Origin: a virus
Strand: one strand, 5' to 3'
Virus record (IMG/VR): IMGVR_UViG_3300037502_001755
Location: 1 to 63,210 of that record
Length of the DNA stretch: 63,210 nucleotides
Shown here: piece after piece, positions 48,918 to 58,080 of the stretch
Position numbering within the stretch: the stretch's first letter is position 1
Layout of the letters: each line of letters starts with the position of its first letter
The notes under the pieces: generated by a model
Database searches by the model: none
Told to the model about the DNA's origin: nothing
The model's input: only the letters and a program-made list of their open reading frames with translations
Position numbers and translations under genes: made by a program

Positions 48918-51263
48918 ATGCCGCTCCAGAAAATTCTCTTCAAGCCCGGGGTCAACCGGGAGAACACGCGGTACACGACCGAAGGGGGTTGGTACGACTG
49001 CGAGAAGGTGCGCTTTCGTCAAGGCACGCCCGAGAAGATTGGTGGCTGGCAGCAGATTTCTCCGTACACCTTCCAAGGTGTGTGCCGCTCGCTGTGGACT
49101 TGGGGCACCGTAACCAACCCGACAGTGATCACGGGCGTGGGCACCAACAAGAAGTTCTATATCGAAGAAGGCGGTGCGTACAACGACATCACTCCTGCCC
49201 GCGACTACGAGGGGCCGCTGACCAATCCGTTTGCAGCATCGACGGGGTCCACCACAATCACGGTGACTGACACCGCGCACGGCTGCCAGACGGGGGACTT
49301 TGTAACGTTCCTTGGGGCGCAGGGCCTGAGCACGCAGACTTTTACGAGGTCCTCCGCTACGGACTTTGTCTTGTCTACGGCGCTTGCAGACAACACCCCG
49401 GTGCTGCTCTCCGTTTCTGCGGGCGGCGCTTTGCCGACCGGCTTGCTCACGGGGGTGCAGTATTTTGTGCAGGTGGTGGCGGGCACTACGATCAACTTCT
49501 CGAACGTGATTGACGGTGCGGCTATCAGCACCACCACTGCGGGTTCGGGCACGTTCTCGTTAGAAGTGAATCAAGGCATCACCTCGGCGGTGCTCAACCA
49601 GAACTTCGAAGTCACGCTCGTCAACGCCAACAGTTACACGATCCAGAGTCCAGTGGCTGCAACGGCTTACGACGTGGGCGGAGGCGGCACTTCCGTTTAT
49701 GCCGTGTATGAGGTCCCCACGGGTAGCGAGATTGTTACGCCGCTCAGTGGCTGGGGCGCAGGCTCTTGGAGTTCGGGTCCGTGGGGTGTTGGCACTTCAA
49801 CGCTGATCGGTGCGCGGCTTTGGTATCAGAACAATTTTGGTGAAGACCTCGTTTACGGTTACCGGGGCGGCGCGCTGTACTACTGGAACGCCAAGATTGG
49901 CGTCAGCCCCGGGGTCTTCACCGTGACGATTGCCTCTCCCGGGGTGGTGACGTTTTCCAGTTCGGAGTTGGTGGACGGCACAGCAGTGGTGCTGGAGACG
50001 ACGGGCGCGCTGCCCACGGGCCTCACGGTGGGTGTGGTGTATTACGTTGTCAACGCGGTCAGCAACGTATGTAATCTGGCAGCTACGCCGGGCGGCACGC
50101 CCATCACTACTACTGGCACTCAGTCGGGCGTCCACTATGTGTCGCCTCGGGGGCTCCCGGTTGCGAGTCTGGCGGGGGCGTCCGATGTGCCGACGGCGGT
50201 CAACAATATGATCGTCTCGGATGTGAGTCGGTTCGTGATAGCAATGGGCTGCAATCCGCTGGGAGAGACTGAGATCGACCCAATGCTCATTCGCTGGACT
50301 GATCAGGAGTCGGTGGTGAACTGGACCCCGGCAGCAACCAATCAAGCAGGCGGCACGCGGCTGTCTCACGGCTCTGAGATTCGCACGGGTATCCAGTCTC
50401 GACAGGAGATTTTGGTGTACACCGACGCAGCGTTGTATTCGTTGCAATACCTCGGGCCTCCGTATGTCTGGGGTGCACAGCTTCTGGGTGACAACATCTC
50501 TATCGCCGGAGTGAATACGGCCATCGTTGCGTCCGGTATCACGTACTGGATGGGCGTGGACAAGTTTTACATGTACTCGGGGCGCGTGCAGACATTGCGA
50601 TGCGACCTTCGCCAATACATTTATGGCGACATCAACCTCGACCAGCAGGATCAGTTTTTTGCCGGGACCAACGAAGGCTTCAATGAGGTCTGGTGGTTCT
50701 ACTGCTCGTCTGGCTCCACTGTGGTGGACCGCTACGTGGTCTACAACTACGCTGAGGACATCTGGTACTACGGCACGATGGGGCGCACGGCATGGGTGGA
50801 CTCGGGGCTAAACGCTTACCCGATGGCTGCGACCTACTCCAACAATCTCGTGTTTCACGAACTTGGTGTGGATGACAACGTCTCTGGGACACCCGTTGCG
50901 ATTGATTCGTACATCACCTCGTCTCAGTTTGATATTGGCGACGGTCACGCATTTGGTTTTATTTGGCGTTTGATCCCAGACGTGACGTTCCGTGGCTCGA
51001 CTGCGGCCAGTCCGCAAGTGTCGATGACGCTGCTGCCACTACAAAACTCAGGCTCTGGGTACAACAACCCGCCTTCTGTTGGCGGAACTGACAGCGCGGC
51101 TGTAGTGCGTAGCGCCACGGTTCCTGTCGAGCAATTTACGGGGCAGGTCTACATCCGGGTGCGCGGGCGGCAGATGTCGTTCAAAGTGGCGGGCAACCAG
51201 CTTGGCCTTCAGTGGCAGCTTGGCGCACCGCGTATCGACATCAAACCGGATGGCCGGAGGTAA
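48918..51263 (+). CDS. Tail hub / tail tubular B (gp10-like) protein
   Basis: 781 residues. N-terminus ILFKPGVNRENTRYTTEGGW, GVGTNKKFYIEEGGAYND and later VSRFVIAMGCNP, QEILVYTDAALYSLQY and VDKFYMYSGRVQTLRCDLRQ show a beta-propeller-like organisation as in P22 gp10/T7 gp12-type nozzle proteins. An inserted beta domain (residues ~90-250 and ~330-420) carries two similar TGLLTGVQYFV / TGLTVGVVYYV repeats. The largest clearly tail-type gene. Confidence 0.7.
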   Translation: MPLQKILFKPGVNRENTRYTTEGGWYDCEKVRFRQGTPEKIGGWQQISPYTFQGVCRSLWTWGTVTNPTVITGVGTNKKFYIEEGGAYNDITPARDYEGPLTNPFAASTGSTTITVTDTAHGCQTGDFVTFLGAQGLSTQTFTRSSATDFVLSTALADNTPVLLSVSAGGALPTGLLTGVQYFVQVVAGTTINFSNVIDGAAISTTTAGSGTFSLEVNQGITSAVLNQNFEVTLVNANSYTIQSPVAATAYDVGGGGTSVYAVYEVPTGSEIVTPLSGWGAGSWSSGPWGVGTSTLIGARLWYQNNFGEDLVYGYRGGALYYWNAKIGVSPGVFTVTIASPGVVTFSSSELVDGTAVVLETTGALPTGLTVGVVYYVVNAVSNVCNLAATPGGTPITTTGTQSGVHYVSPRGLPVASLAGASDVPTAVNNMIVSDVSRFVIAMGCNPLGETEIDPMLIRWTDQESVVNWTPAATNQAGGTRLSHGSEIRTGIQSRQEILVYTDAALYSLQYLGPPYVWGAQLLGDNISIAGVNTAIVASGITYWMGVDKFYMYSGRVQTLRCDLRQYIYGDINLDQQDQFFAGTNEGFNEVWWFYCSSGSTVVDRYVVYNYAEDIWYYGTMGRTAWVDSGLNAYPMAATYSNNLVFHELGVDDNVSGTPVAIDSYITSSQFDIGDGHAFGFIWRLIPDVTFRGSTAASPQVSMTLLPLQNSGSGYNNPPSVGGTDSAAVVRSATVPVEQFTGQVYIRVRGRQMSFKVAGNQLGLQWQLGAPRIDIKPDGRR

Positions 51264-51269
51264 AGCAGT

Positions 51270-52004
51270 ATGGACAAAAAATACAAAGTTCAAGGCGCGT
51301 ACTTTGTGCCCAACACGCCGCAGTACGAAGCTTTTGCAAAAGCTGTTTCCAAACGTCCCGACGCATGGACTGCCGCCGGTGGGGTGTACCTTCCTTCAGA
51401 AAAGGAAGTTACCGAACAGAACTACATTCGCGCCCGCCGTGCTAACCCCTTAAACAAGTTCGGGGCAAAAGACCGGATGGAGACCCAAGACTACGGGTAC
51501 GACCGCGAGACCATGGCCAATCTTCTTGGAGCCTACAAAAAGGCCTCAGAAAAACACGGCGTGCAGATGCTGCACCCGGACGATCTAACTAACCTTGCGT
51601 TGGTTGAGGGCCGGTCGAACTTTGGCTACAACGAGTACAACGTCAACAACCGCAGAGCAGCCAAGATTGCACAAGACTTGGTAGCGCAGGGAATCGATCC
51701 GTATGCCGCAGGTTTTCCGGCGGCGATTGTTGATAAACAGATGCAGGCCAAGCGTCTGAATGTTCCGTTTTATCAAGTCTGGAACGGTGCAGGGCCCAAA
51801 GCCAAAGAGTACGCCAAGAAGATCGAAGAGCATCGGTACGCCGTGGAGGACCCGCGTAACAAGGATTTGCGGGACTTTATCCGTCAGACGGTCGGATACA
51901 AAGAACCTGCCGCTCAAGTGGCCATGGCAGCGCCCGAATTTAAACGCGGTGGGCCTGTCAGCATGCCTGAAAGTTACAGTTCCGGAAACTGGAAACTGAT
52001 TTAA
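51270..52004 (+). CDS. Virion-associated protein, possible muralytic domain (244 aa)
   Basis: The LTNLALVEGRSNFGYNEYNVNN segment resembles glycan-cleaving or scaffold proteins of virion-internal type. C-terminal EFKRGGPVSMPESY carries the xxGGxV motif common to this phage's virion proteins. I cannot show catalytic residues with certainty. Confidence 0.5.
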   Translation: MDKKYKVQGAYFVPNTPQYEAFAKAVSKRPDAWTAAGGVYLPSEKEVTEQNYIRARRANPLNKFGAKDRMETQDYGYDRETMANLLGAYKKASEKHGVQMLHPDDLTNLALVEGRSNFGYNEYNVNNRRAAKIAQDLVAQGIDPYAAGFPAAIVDKQMQAKRLNVPFYQVWNGAGPKAKEYAKKIEEHRYAVEDPRNKDLRDFIRQTVGYKEPAAQVAMAAPEFKRGGPVSMPESYSSGNWKLI

Positions 52005-52016
52005 CGGAAGCTGCTG

Positions 52017-53405
52017 ATGACCCTGATCGTCACCTCTGAGTTTGAACTTAACCGTGTCACAGCGCCGCGTTTACCAAACGCACCTACTGAGTACGAGCAG
52101 CGCTACCACGATCAGTTCGCTGACGTTCTGCGCCTGTATTTCAACCGGCTGGACAACATTCTGGGGCAACTGGTAGCTTCTATGGAAACAATCCCCGTAT
52201 CAATCGGCGGCACCAATACGGACGCTTTTGGGCGGCTGCGGGTCAGCCAGCCCTATACCCTCTTTGACAGCCAGAACCGCTACGCGGCAGACAACCAGTT
52301 TGATGTCGCAACGACCGGGACGGGCACAACTACGTTCCTCTCCAACGAGGCGGCGGTCAAAATGGAAGTCGCCGGGGCGGGCGTGGGCACCGTAACCCGA
52401 CAGTCCTTCCGTTCGTTTCCGTACCAACCGGGCAAGGGCTTGCTGGTGCTGGCAACCTTTGTCATGGACAGCAGCCAGAGCCTGAACCTGACCCAGCGGG
52501 TGGGCTACTACAACGACAGCAACGGCGTGTTCTTCCAGCGCGTGGACGGGACGTATTCTTTTGTGCTACGTTCTAGCTCAATCCCCACTCCGGGTACGCC
52601 CAGTGATGTTCGCACGGTCAATCAATCCTCGTGGAACGGCGACAAGCTGGACGGCACCGGAGCTTCTGGCCTGACGCTGGACCCCTCCAAGGCGCAGATT
52701 TTGTGGATGGACTTTGAGTGGCTGGGTGTCGGCTCGGTGCGCTGCGGCTTCATTATTGACGGCCAGTACATCGTCTGCCACACCTTTGAGAACGCTAACG
52801 ATATCACTAGTGTGTACATGACGACGGCTATTCTACCCGTTCGTTACGAAATTAACACTACAACTTCGGCAGTGGCTGCGTCCATGAAGGCGATCTGCTG
52901 CTCTGTGGTATCTGAGGGTGGCTTTGAGCAGACCTCCATTGACCATGTGGCGCGGCGCACCACGATCTTGGGCACGATTGGGACGACGTTCTTGCCGCTG
53001 GTGTCTATCCGGCTGGCTGCTGGGCGCACGGGCGCGGTGGTGTTACCTAACCGGGTTCAGGTTTTGCCAACCACCAGCCAGAACTACGAGGTTGTTCTAA
53101 TTAAAAACCCAACCCTGACCGGGGCAACTTTTGCGGCTACGGTACCTTCTGATTCCAACGTGGAGTTTGACGTAGCTGCCACCGCCACAACGGGCGGGAC
53201 GATTGTTCAGTCGGATTATCTTGCGTCCAACACCGCCGGGGGCACCGGGAGCACCAGCTTTGCCAACGCCTACAACTTTGACCTCCAGCTTGGCGCGTCG
53301 ATTGCCGGGGTCAGTGATATTTACACCGTAGCAATTCGCACGGTTTCCGGGGCCACAACCGGCGATGCTCTTGGGTCGCTGTCTTTCTTTGATTTGACGC
53401 AGTAA
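52017..53405 (+). CDS. Large virion structural protein (462 aa)
   Basis: YEQRYHDQFADVLRLYFNRLDNILGQ is a helical start; SIGGTNTDAFGRLRVSQPYTLFDSQ is followed by a long beta-rich part with EWLGVGSVRCGFIIDG and IAVRTVSG. Such proteins form part of the tail/baseplate of phages of this type. Function not recognised. Confidence 0.6.
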   Translation: MTLIVTSEFELNRVTAPRLPNAPTEYEQRYHDQFADVLRLYFNRLDNILGQLVASMETIPVSIGGTNTDAFGRLRVSQPYTLFDSQNRYAADNQFDVATTGTGTTTFLSNEAAVKMEVAGAGVGTVTRQSFRSFPYQPGKGLLVLATFVMDSSQSLNLTQRVGYYNDSNGVFFQRVDGTYSFVLRSSSIPTPGTPSDVRTVNQSSWNGDKLDGTGASGLTLDPSKAQILWMDFEWLGVGSVRCGFIIDGQYIVCHTFENANDITSVYMTTAILPVRYEINTTTSAVAASMKAICCSVVSEGGFEQTSIDHVARRTTILGTIGTTFLPLVSIRLAAGRTGAVVLPNRVQVLPTTSQNYEVVLIKNPTLTGATFAATVPSDSNVEFDVAATATTGGTIVQSDYLASNTAGGTGSTSFANAYNFDLQLGASIAGVSDIYTVAIRTVSGATTGDALGSLSFFDLTQ

Positions 53406-53406
53406 T

Positions 53407-53435
53407 TGCCTCTAAGAACCCCCCATGTTAGACTC
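53407..53435 (+). promoter_or_regulatory. Candidate promoter before the internal virion operon
   Basis: TTGCCT (53407-53412), 17-bp spacer, TAGACT (53430-53435) in a 57-bp gap; 4/6 matches in both boxes and ideal spacing. Would boost transcription of the internal proteins and the giant gene. Confidence 0.4.
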
Positions 53436-53462
53436 AATTAACCCCCATTCCGTGAGGCCCCA

Positions 53463-54881
53463 ATGAGCCTACAAGTTGCCGCTAAACACCTTGCATCCAA
53501 GGGCCGTGGTCCGGACACGATGCTTGTCCACATGGCTCCGAGCGAAGTCGCGGGGCTGCAAGCGTTGGCGCGTGCTCATGGTGGCACGCTGACTACCAAC
53601 CCAGATACCGGCCTGCCTGAAGCTGGGTTTTTAAGAGCAATTCTGCCGATGGTTGCCGGTGCGGGGCTGACGTTTATTTCCGGCGGCGCTATCAACCCGC
53701 TGACAGCGGGCCTTATCACGGGCGGTGTTACTGGTGTGGCTACCGGCAGTCTCAAACAAGGTTTGATGGCGGGCCTTGGCGCTTATGGTGGTGCAGGTAT
53801 TGGCAGTGTGGTGAGCGGTGCTGGCGCTGGCGCTGCTTCCAATATGGCTGCCGCAGAAGCCGCAGCGGCGGGCGAGCTTGCTGCGCAACAAGCGATTATC
53901 CCGTCTGGTATTCCCGCAGCGCCTGTTACTCCAGTGGCTCCGCCTGTTGCCACTGCGCCTGTTGTGCCCGCAGAATACGCTTCGCTTAGTGCGACTCCTG
54001 ATAACTTTGGTGCGTTTGGGGAGCCGCCGATCTCGGCTACCCCCGCTGCACCTGCTGCATCGGTGACTGACCCAGTCACCCGGATGAACATGGAAGTTGC
54101 ACAGGGAGCGCCTACGGTTATGAATAGCCCCGCACCCGCCGCTTCTACTCCGTACTATCCTGAAAATGTTGGTGGCGAGTACATGCGCCCCACTGGTCCA
54201 AGCTACGAGCAGATGCGCTCGGCGGGTTTATCTGACGCACAAATTTCGCAGAGCGCACGAGATTACGCATCCAACATGAAAGGGTTTGCACAAGACCCGT
54301 TCTCTCCGGCCACGCGTGAAGCGATGTCCAGCCCGATTTCGACAGGCATCAAAGCAATCGCTGACAAGCCGTCGCTGCTCTTCAACAAAGAGAACCTCAA
54401 GTACGGTGCCGCTGCTGCTGCGCCGCTGATGTTCCAAGAACCCGAAAAAGGTTCCGGCTATCAAGGCAGCGGCCCCAATCCGTTCCAGTACGAGTACGAC
54501 CCCAACACGCAGACCTACGCCTCCACGTCGTCCTCCAGTGCGGAGCGGCAGTACTTTGATCCGCGCTATCGGCGTTTGGCCTCAGGCGGCATCTCTAACT
54601 TGGGCGACTACTCTGATGGCGGTCGCCTGCTGCGCGGCCCCGGTGATGGCGTCTCGGACTCCATTCCTGCATCTATTGCCGATAAGCGCCCCGCACGCCT
54701 TGCCGATGGTGAGTTCGTGGTCCCCGCGCGTGTTGTGTCTGAACTGGGTAACGGCTCGACTGAGGCAGGCGCGCGTAAGCTGTACGCCATGATGGACCGT
54801 ATTCAGAAAAATCGCGCTAAGACTATTGGTAAAGGCAAGGTAGCTGTAAACAGCCGCTCTGAGAAGCTGCTTCCGGCATGA
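53463..54881 (+). CDS. Ala/Gly-rich internal virion protein (472 aa)
   Basis: N-terminus AAKHLASKGRGPDTMLVHMAP, then a strongly hydrophobic Ala/Gly stretch (residues ~55-130), a Pro/Ala linker and a C-terminus with GPGDGVSDSIPASIADKRPA and RLADGEFVVPARVVSELGNG. The GP-GDGVSDSIPA/DGEFV elements are a recurrent virion-protein motif. Possibly ejected with DNA. Confidence 0.65.
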   Translation: MSLQVAAKHLASKGRGPDTMLVHMAPSEVAGLQALARAHGGTLTTNPDTGLPEAGFLRAILPMVAGAGLTFISGGAINPLTAGLITGGVTGVATGSLKQGLMAGLGAYGGAGIGSVVSGAGAGAASNMAAAEAAAAGELAAQQAIIPSGIPAAPVTPVAPPVATAPVVPAEYASLSATPDNFGAFGEPPISATPAAPAASVTDPVTRMNMEVAQGAPTVMNSPAPAASTPYYPENVGGEYMRPTGPSYEQMRSAGLSDAQISQSARDYASNMKGFAQDPFSPATREAMSSPISTGIKAIADKPSLLFNKENLKYGAAAAAPLMFQEPEKGSGYQGSGPNPFQYEYDPNTQTYASTSSSSAERQYFDPRYRRLASGGISNLGDYSDGGRLLRGPGDGVSDSIPASIADKRPARLADGEFVVPARVVSELGNGSTEAGARKLYAMMDRIQKNRAKTIGKGKVAVNSRSEKLLPA

Positions 54882-55342
54882 GCATTCAATACGCTGTAGA
54901 AGACCCCGCGACCTTCATCGAGGAGTTCAAAGTGCTCGCCCCAGCCCACTACGAAGAGCTGTGTGTGACCAAGGACTTCCCGATGGACCCGGACCTTGAA
55001 GCGTATGGCAAGCTACATATGGCGGGGATGCTCAAGTGTGTGACGGCACGGGATGATGAAGAGCTGGTTGGGTACGCTATTTTTATTGTGCAGCCGCACC
55101 TGCACTACAAGTCATGTAAGACAGCGTTTGAGGATTTGTATTTCCTCAAGAAGACACACCGACTGGGGCGCACGGGTATCCGGCTCTTTCAGTTTGCAGA
55201 AGAGGCGCTTCGCGCAGAAGGGGTGCACCGCATCATCTTCCATACGAAAGTGCATTTAGACAATTCGCGGCTGTTTGAGTACTTGGGCTACAAGCACACG
55301 GACAAGCTGTACACAAAGATACTGAGTACGGAGCAATCATGA
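54878..55342 (+). CDS. GNAT-family acetyltransferase
   Basis: 154 residues: EDLYFLKKTHRLGRTGIRLF holds the acetyl-CoA P-loop (R-x-G-x-x-G, HRLGRTG) followed by a helix and KVHLDNSRLFEYLGY at the end, the GNAT motif B region. It may modify virion or host proteins. ATGA overlaps couple it to both neighbours, so it is made with virion proteins. Confidence 0.75.
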   Translation: MSIQYAVEDPATFIEEFKVLAPAHYEELCVTKDFPMDPDLEAYGKLHMAGMLKCVTARDDEELVGYAIFIVQPHLHYKSCKTAFEDLYFLKKTHRLGRTGIRLFQFAEEALRAEGVHRIIFHTKVHLDNSRLFEYLGYKHTDKLYTKILSTEQS

Positions 55343-56244
55343 GCTACTCTCGCCGACAACTCGAAGCGCTGGGGGAACCCCTTGGCGACTGCGTTACCCG
55401 CAAAGAGGGTGGCCGAATCATTTATGGTGGCGGCGGTAGTAGCAGCCCTCCCGCTACGCAGACGCAGATCTCCGATCTGCCGGACTGGGCCAAACCTACT
55501 GCCCAGAAGCTGCTGGGCAAAGCCGAAGCGTTGGTTGAAGGTTCTCCGTACCAACAATATAAGGGCGAACGTATTGCTGGGTTCTCGCCGCTGCAACAGC
55601 AGGCATTCCAAGGTGCCGCCCAGATGGATGCGGGGCCCCAAGGGTTTGCCCAGCAGGTCGGACAGTACATGTCTCCGTACATGCAGAACGTTGTCGACCG
55701 CGAAAAGATGGAGGCGTATCGCGCCTCCCAGATGTTGGGCCAGCAGCAGCAGGCCCGGGCTACGCAGGCCGGTGCGTTTGGTGGTTATCGCGAAGGAATT
55801 GAACGCGCTGAGCGTGAGCGTGGGTTGCGTTCCCAGTTGGGCGACATTCAAACCCGTGGCCTGCAATCCGCATACGACCGCGCAGCCGATCAGTTCCGTA
55901 CCGGGATTACGCAAGGGCTGGCCGTGGGCCAACAGCAATCGCAGCTTGGCGGCATGCAGCAACAGCGCGAACAGAACGTCATGTCCCAGCAGTATCAGGA
56001 CTTCCTGAACCAGCAGCGGTATCCGTACCAGCAGCTTGAGTACCTGTCCGGCATCCTACGCGGCACGCCCATGGGCACTGTTAATACTTTGTATGGCGGA
56101 CAGCCCAGCGCCGCTTCGCAACTTCTTGGCGCGGGCACGTCGTTGGCTGGCGCGTACATGCTGGGTGGCGGGAAATTTGCCGAAGGTGGCGAAGTTCAAT
56201 CACGCCCCGCCGGTCTTGCTGAACTGGCTATGACCAAGATTTGA
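55339..56244 (+). CDS. Internal virion protein, Gln-rich (301 aa)
   Basis: Contains MSPYMQNVVDREKMEAYRAS and long Gln/Ala-rich helices (MLGQQQQARATQAGA, LAVGQQQSQLGGMQQQREQN). Ends with GGGKFAEGGEVQSRP, the same GGxV tail motif. Likely a structural/ejection protein. Confidence 0.65.
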   Translation: MSYSRRQLEALGEPLGDCVTRKEGGRIIYGGGGSSSPPATQTQISDLPDWAKPTAQKLLGKAEALVEGSPYQQYKGERIAGFSPLQQQAFQGAAQMDAGPQGFAQQVGQYMSPYMQNVVDREKMEAYRASQMLGQQQQARATQAGAFGGYREGIERAERERGLRSQLGDIQTRGLQSAYDRAADQFRTGITQGLAVGQQQSQLGGMQQQREQNVMSQQYQDFLNQQRYPYQQLEYLSGILRGTPMGTVNTLYGGQPSAASQLLGAGTSLAGAYMLGGGKFAEGGEVQSRPAGLAELAMTKI

Positions 56245-56251
56245 GGACGCC

Positions 56252-57994
56252 ATGATTAACGTCGACCAGATTACCGCCCGGCTGGCCAAAATGCCCGACA
56301 CCGCGTTGCAGCAATATGCTGCAATGCACAAAAACGACCCGTACATCATGGCGCTGGCGGTGTCGGAGTCCAATCGCCGCAAGCAAGTTCGCCAAGCCGC
56401 GCAGGGTGCGCAAGGCGAGATGGAGCAGCCCAAAGTTGCCGATCAGGCGCTGGCTGAGATGGCCCCACAGGTGTTGCCGGAGGAGCAGGGGATTGCGCAG
56501 CTACCCGTGGGCGACATGGAGTTTGCCGGTGGCGGCCTCGTGGCGTTTGCTGGTGGTGGGGATGTTGAGCGGTATGCGCCGGGGGGTATGCCCCCCACAT
56601 CGGAAGAGGCTGAGCGTTTGCTTCGAGAAGCTCGTGCCCGTGCAGCGCAACGTGCAGCTATGCGGCCTGTCGGACCGCATTCGGTGTTTCCTCGTGCAGT
56701 TATGCCTGCTGCGGCGGGGCCTTTGTCTGCTGCGCTCATCCCAGCGGCGGTGCCGATTGGGCTGGCAGGGGCCTTGGTGTCTGGGATGGAGGGCATGCGG
56801 GAGGAGGGTTATCCCGTAGATACAACTGCACCGGAGTTTGCGACCGAGGCTACGCCAGAGCAAATCGCTTTTGATGCCCAGCGTGTTGCCAGAGCGCGGG
56901 CACTTGCTGCTCCTTCTGCTCCTTCTACCCCTTCCGCCCCGGCGGCTGCGGCTGCCGGGTCTATCTCACCTGAGGCCATGGCCCAAGCGCGTACGCCAAG
57001 GACGGGTGTGGAATCAACCACATCTACGTACACGCGGTCGGGCCGCCCTGCTCCCGGGGCTCCTAGCGCGCCTGCGGCTCCCGGTACTAAACCTGCTGGT
57101 GGTCCCGGTGCTGCACCTGTGGATGCTGCGGCTACTGCTGCGGCTTCCGGTATTGCCGGGCTGGATGTTGGCAGGATGACTGCTGACGCGCTTAGAGTCG
57201 CTGGACAACAGCCCAATCCGTTTGCGGCGGACGTAGAGCGGGTTGGTAAAGAAAAGGTCAAAGCGGCAGAAGAAAAAGTGAAAGGGTTGGAGGCTATCCA
57301 CAAACAGTTTTCCGACATCTTCAAAGGCCGCAAGGAGCGCTTGGACACCCGCGAAGCCGAAATTGGAAAGATGAAAGACCAGAATATTGGTCTGTCGCTG
57401 TTGCAAGCGGGTGCCACCATGATGTTCACGCCCGGCGGTGTGGGCGCGGCGTTGGGTAAAGGTGTCAAAGTTGGCACGGAGCAGTACGCAGCAGGGTTGG
57501 ACCGGTTGCGCGGTGCGCAGGAAAAACTGCTGGATGCGCGGGATCGACTGGAAGAGATTGAGAATCAACGCAGTGAGATGTCGGCTCGTGAGCTGTTTAC
57601 CGCCCGCAACGAAGTGAAAAACATCGGCATCTCTGTCAAAGAGGACTTGATCAAGTCCAACATGCAGATGTACGGCGTAAATCGCGATACCGCCATGAAG
57701 ATGGTTGAGCAACAAATTAAGCTCGGCATCTCTGTGTACGAGCAACAGCAGCAGACCAAACGCACAGGCATGTCCAACGCTGCGACCCTTGAAGCTGCAA
57801 GAATTGCCGCTGCGTCACGAGCCACTGGACGCGACTCTGAAATGGAAGAGTACACCAAATGGCTTAAAGAGAATCCGCAGTACATGGCCAACCCGCAAGC
57901 CGGTGTTCAAGCGTTCCTCAAAGCCAAGGCAGCGATCTCAGGGTTTACAAACACGACTCTCACCGATAAGCCTGCGGGTAGAGAGCGCGAGTGA
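56252..57994 (+). CDS. Internal virion protein with long coiled coil (580 aa)
   Basis: N-terminal segment (MINVDQITARLAKMPDTALQ) and GG-rich EFAGGGLVAFAGGGDVERYAPGG are followed by Pro/Ala linker (~220-300) and a coiled coil (~325-450). C-terminal helices end in a short acidic tail. It lies before the terminator and giant gene, with the layout of an ejection/core protein. Confidence 0.65.
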   Translation: MINVDQITARLAKMPDTALQQYAAMHKNDPYIMALAVSESNRRKQVRQAAQGAQGEMEQPKVADQALAEMAPQVLPEEQGIAQLPVGDMEFAGGGLVAFAGGGDVERYAPGGMPPTSEEAERLLREARARAAQRAAMRPVGPHSVFPRAVMPAAAGPLSAALIPAAVPIGLAGALVSGMEGMREEGYPVDTTAPEFATEATPEQIAFDAQRVARARALAAPSAPSTPSAPAAAAAGSISPEAMAQARTPRTGVESTTSTYTRSGRPAPGAPSAPAAPGTKPAGGPGAAPVDAAATAAASGIAGLDVGRMTADALRVAGQQPNPFAADVERVGKEKVKAAEEKVKGLEAIHKQFSDIFKGRKERLDTREAEIGKMKDQNIGLSLLQAGATMMFTPGGVGAALGKGVKVGTEQYAAGLDRLRGAQEKLLDARDRLEEIENQRSEMSARELFTARNEVKNIGISVKEDLIKSNMQMYGVNRDTAMKMVEQQIKLGISVYEQQQQTKRTGMSNAATLEAARIAAASRATGRDSEMEEYTKWLKENPQYMANPQAGVQAFLKAKAAISGFTNTTLTDKPAGRERE

Positions 57995-58019
57995 CAAATT
58001 AGAGACACGCCTCTACAAT
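57991..58019 (+). promoter_or_regulatory. Promoter-like sequence just before a terminator
   Basis: GTGACA (57991-57996), 17-bp spacer, TACAAT (58014-58019): 5/6 matches in both boxes with ideal spacing. It overlaps the end of the 580-residue gene. Its predicted start would lie almost inside the terminator at 58023. Confidence 0.5.
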
Positions 58020-58022
58020 TTA

Positions 58023-58057
58023 AGCACCGTCTGTTTTCGGCGCAGGCGGTGCTTTTT
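58023..58057 (+). terminator. Intrinsic terminator upstream of the giant gene
   Basis: AGCACCGTCTG-N9-CAGGCGGTGCT, an 11-pair stem with one G-T pair, followed by TTTTT. Located between the 580-residue gene and the giant gene start (58081). Confidence 0.85.
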
Positions 58058-58080
58058 AATAGCCGACACAATTCGACGCC

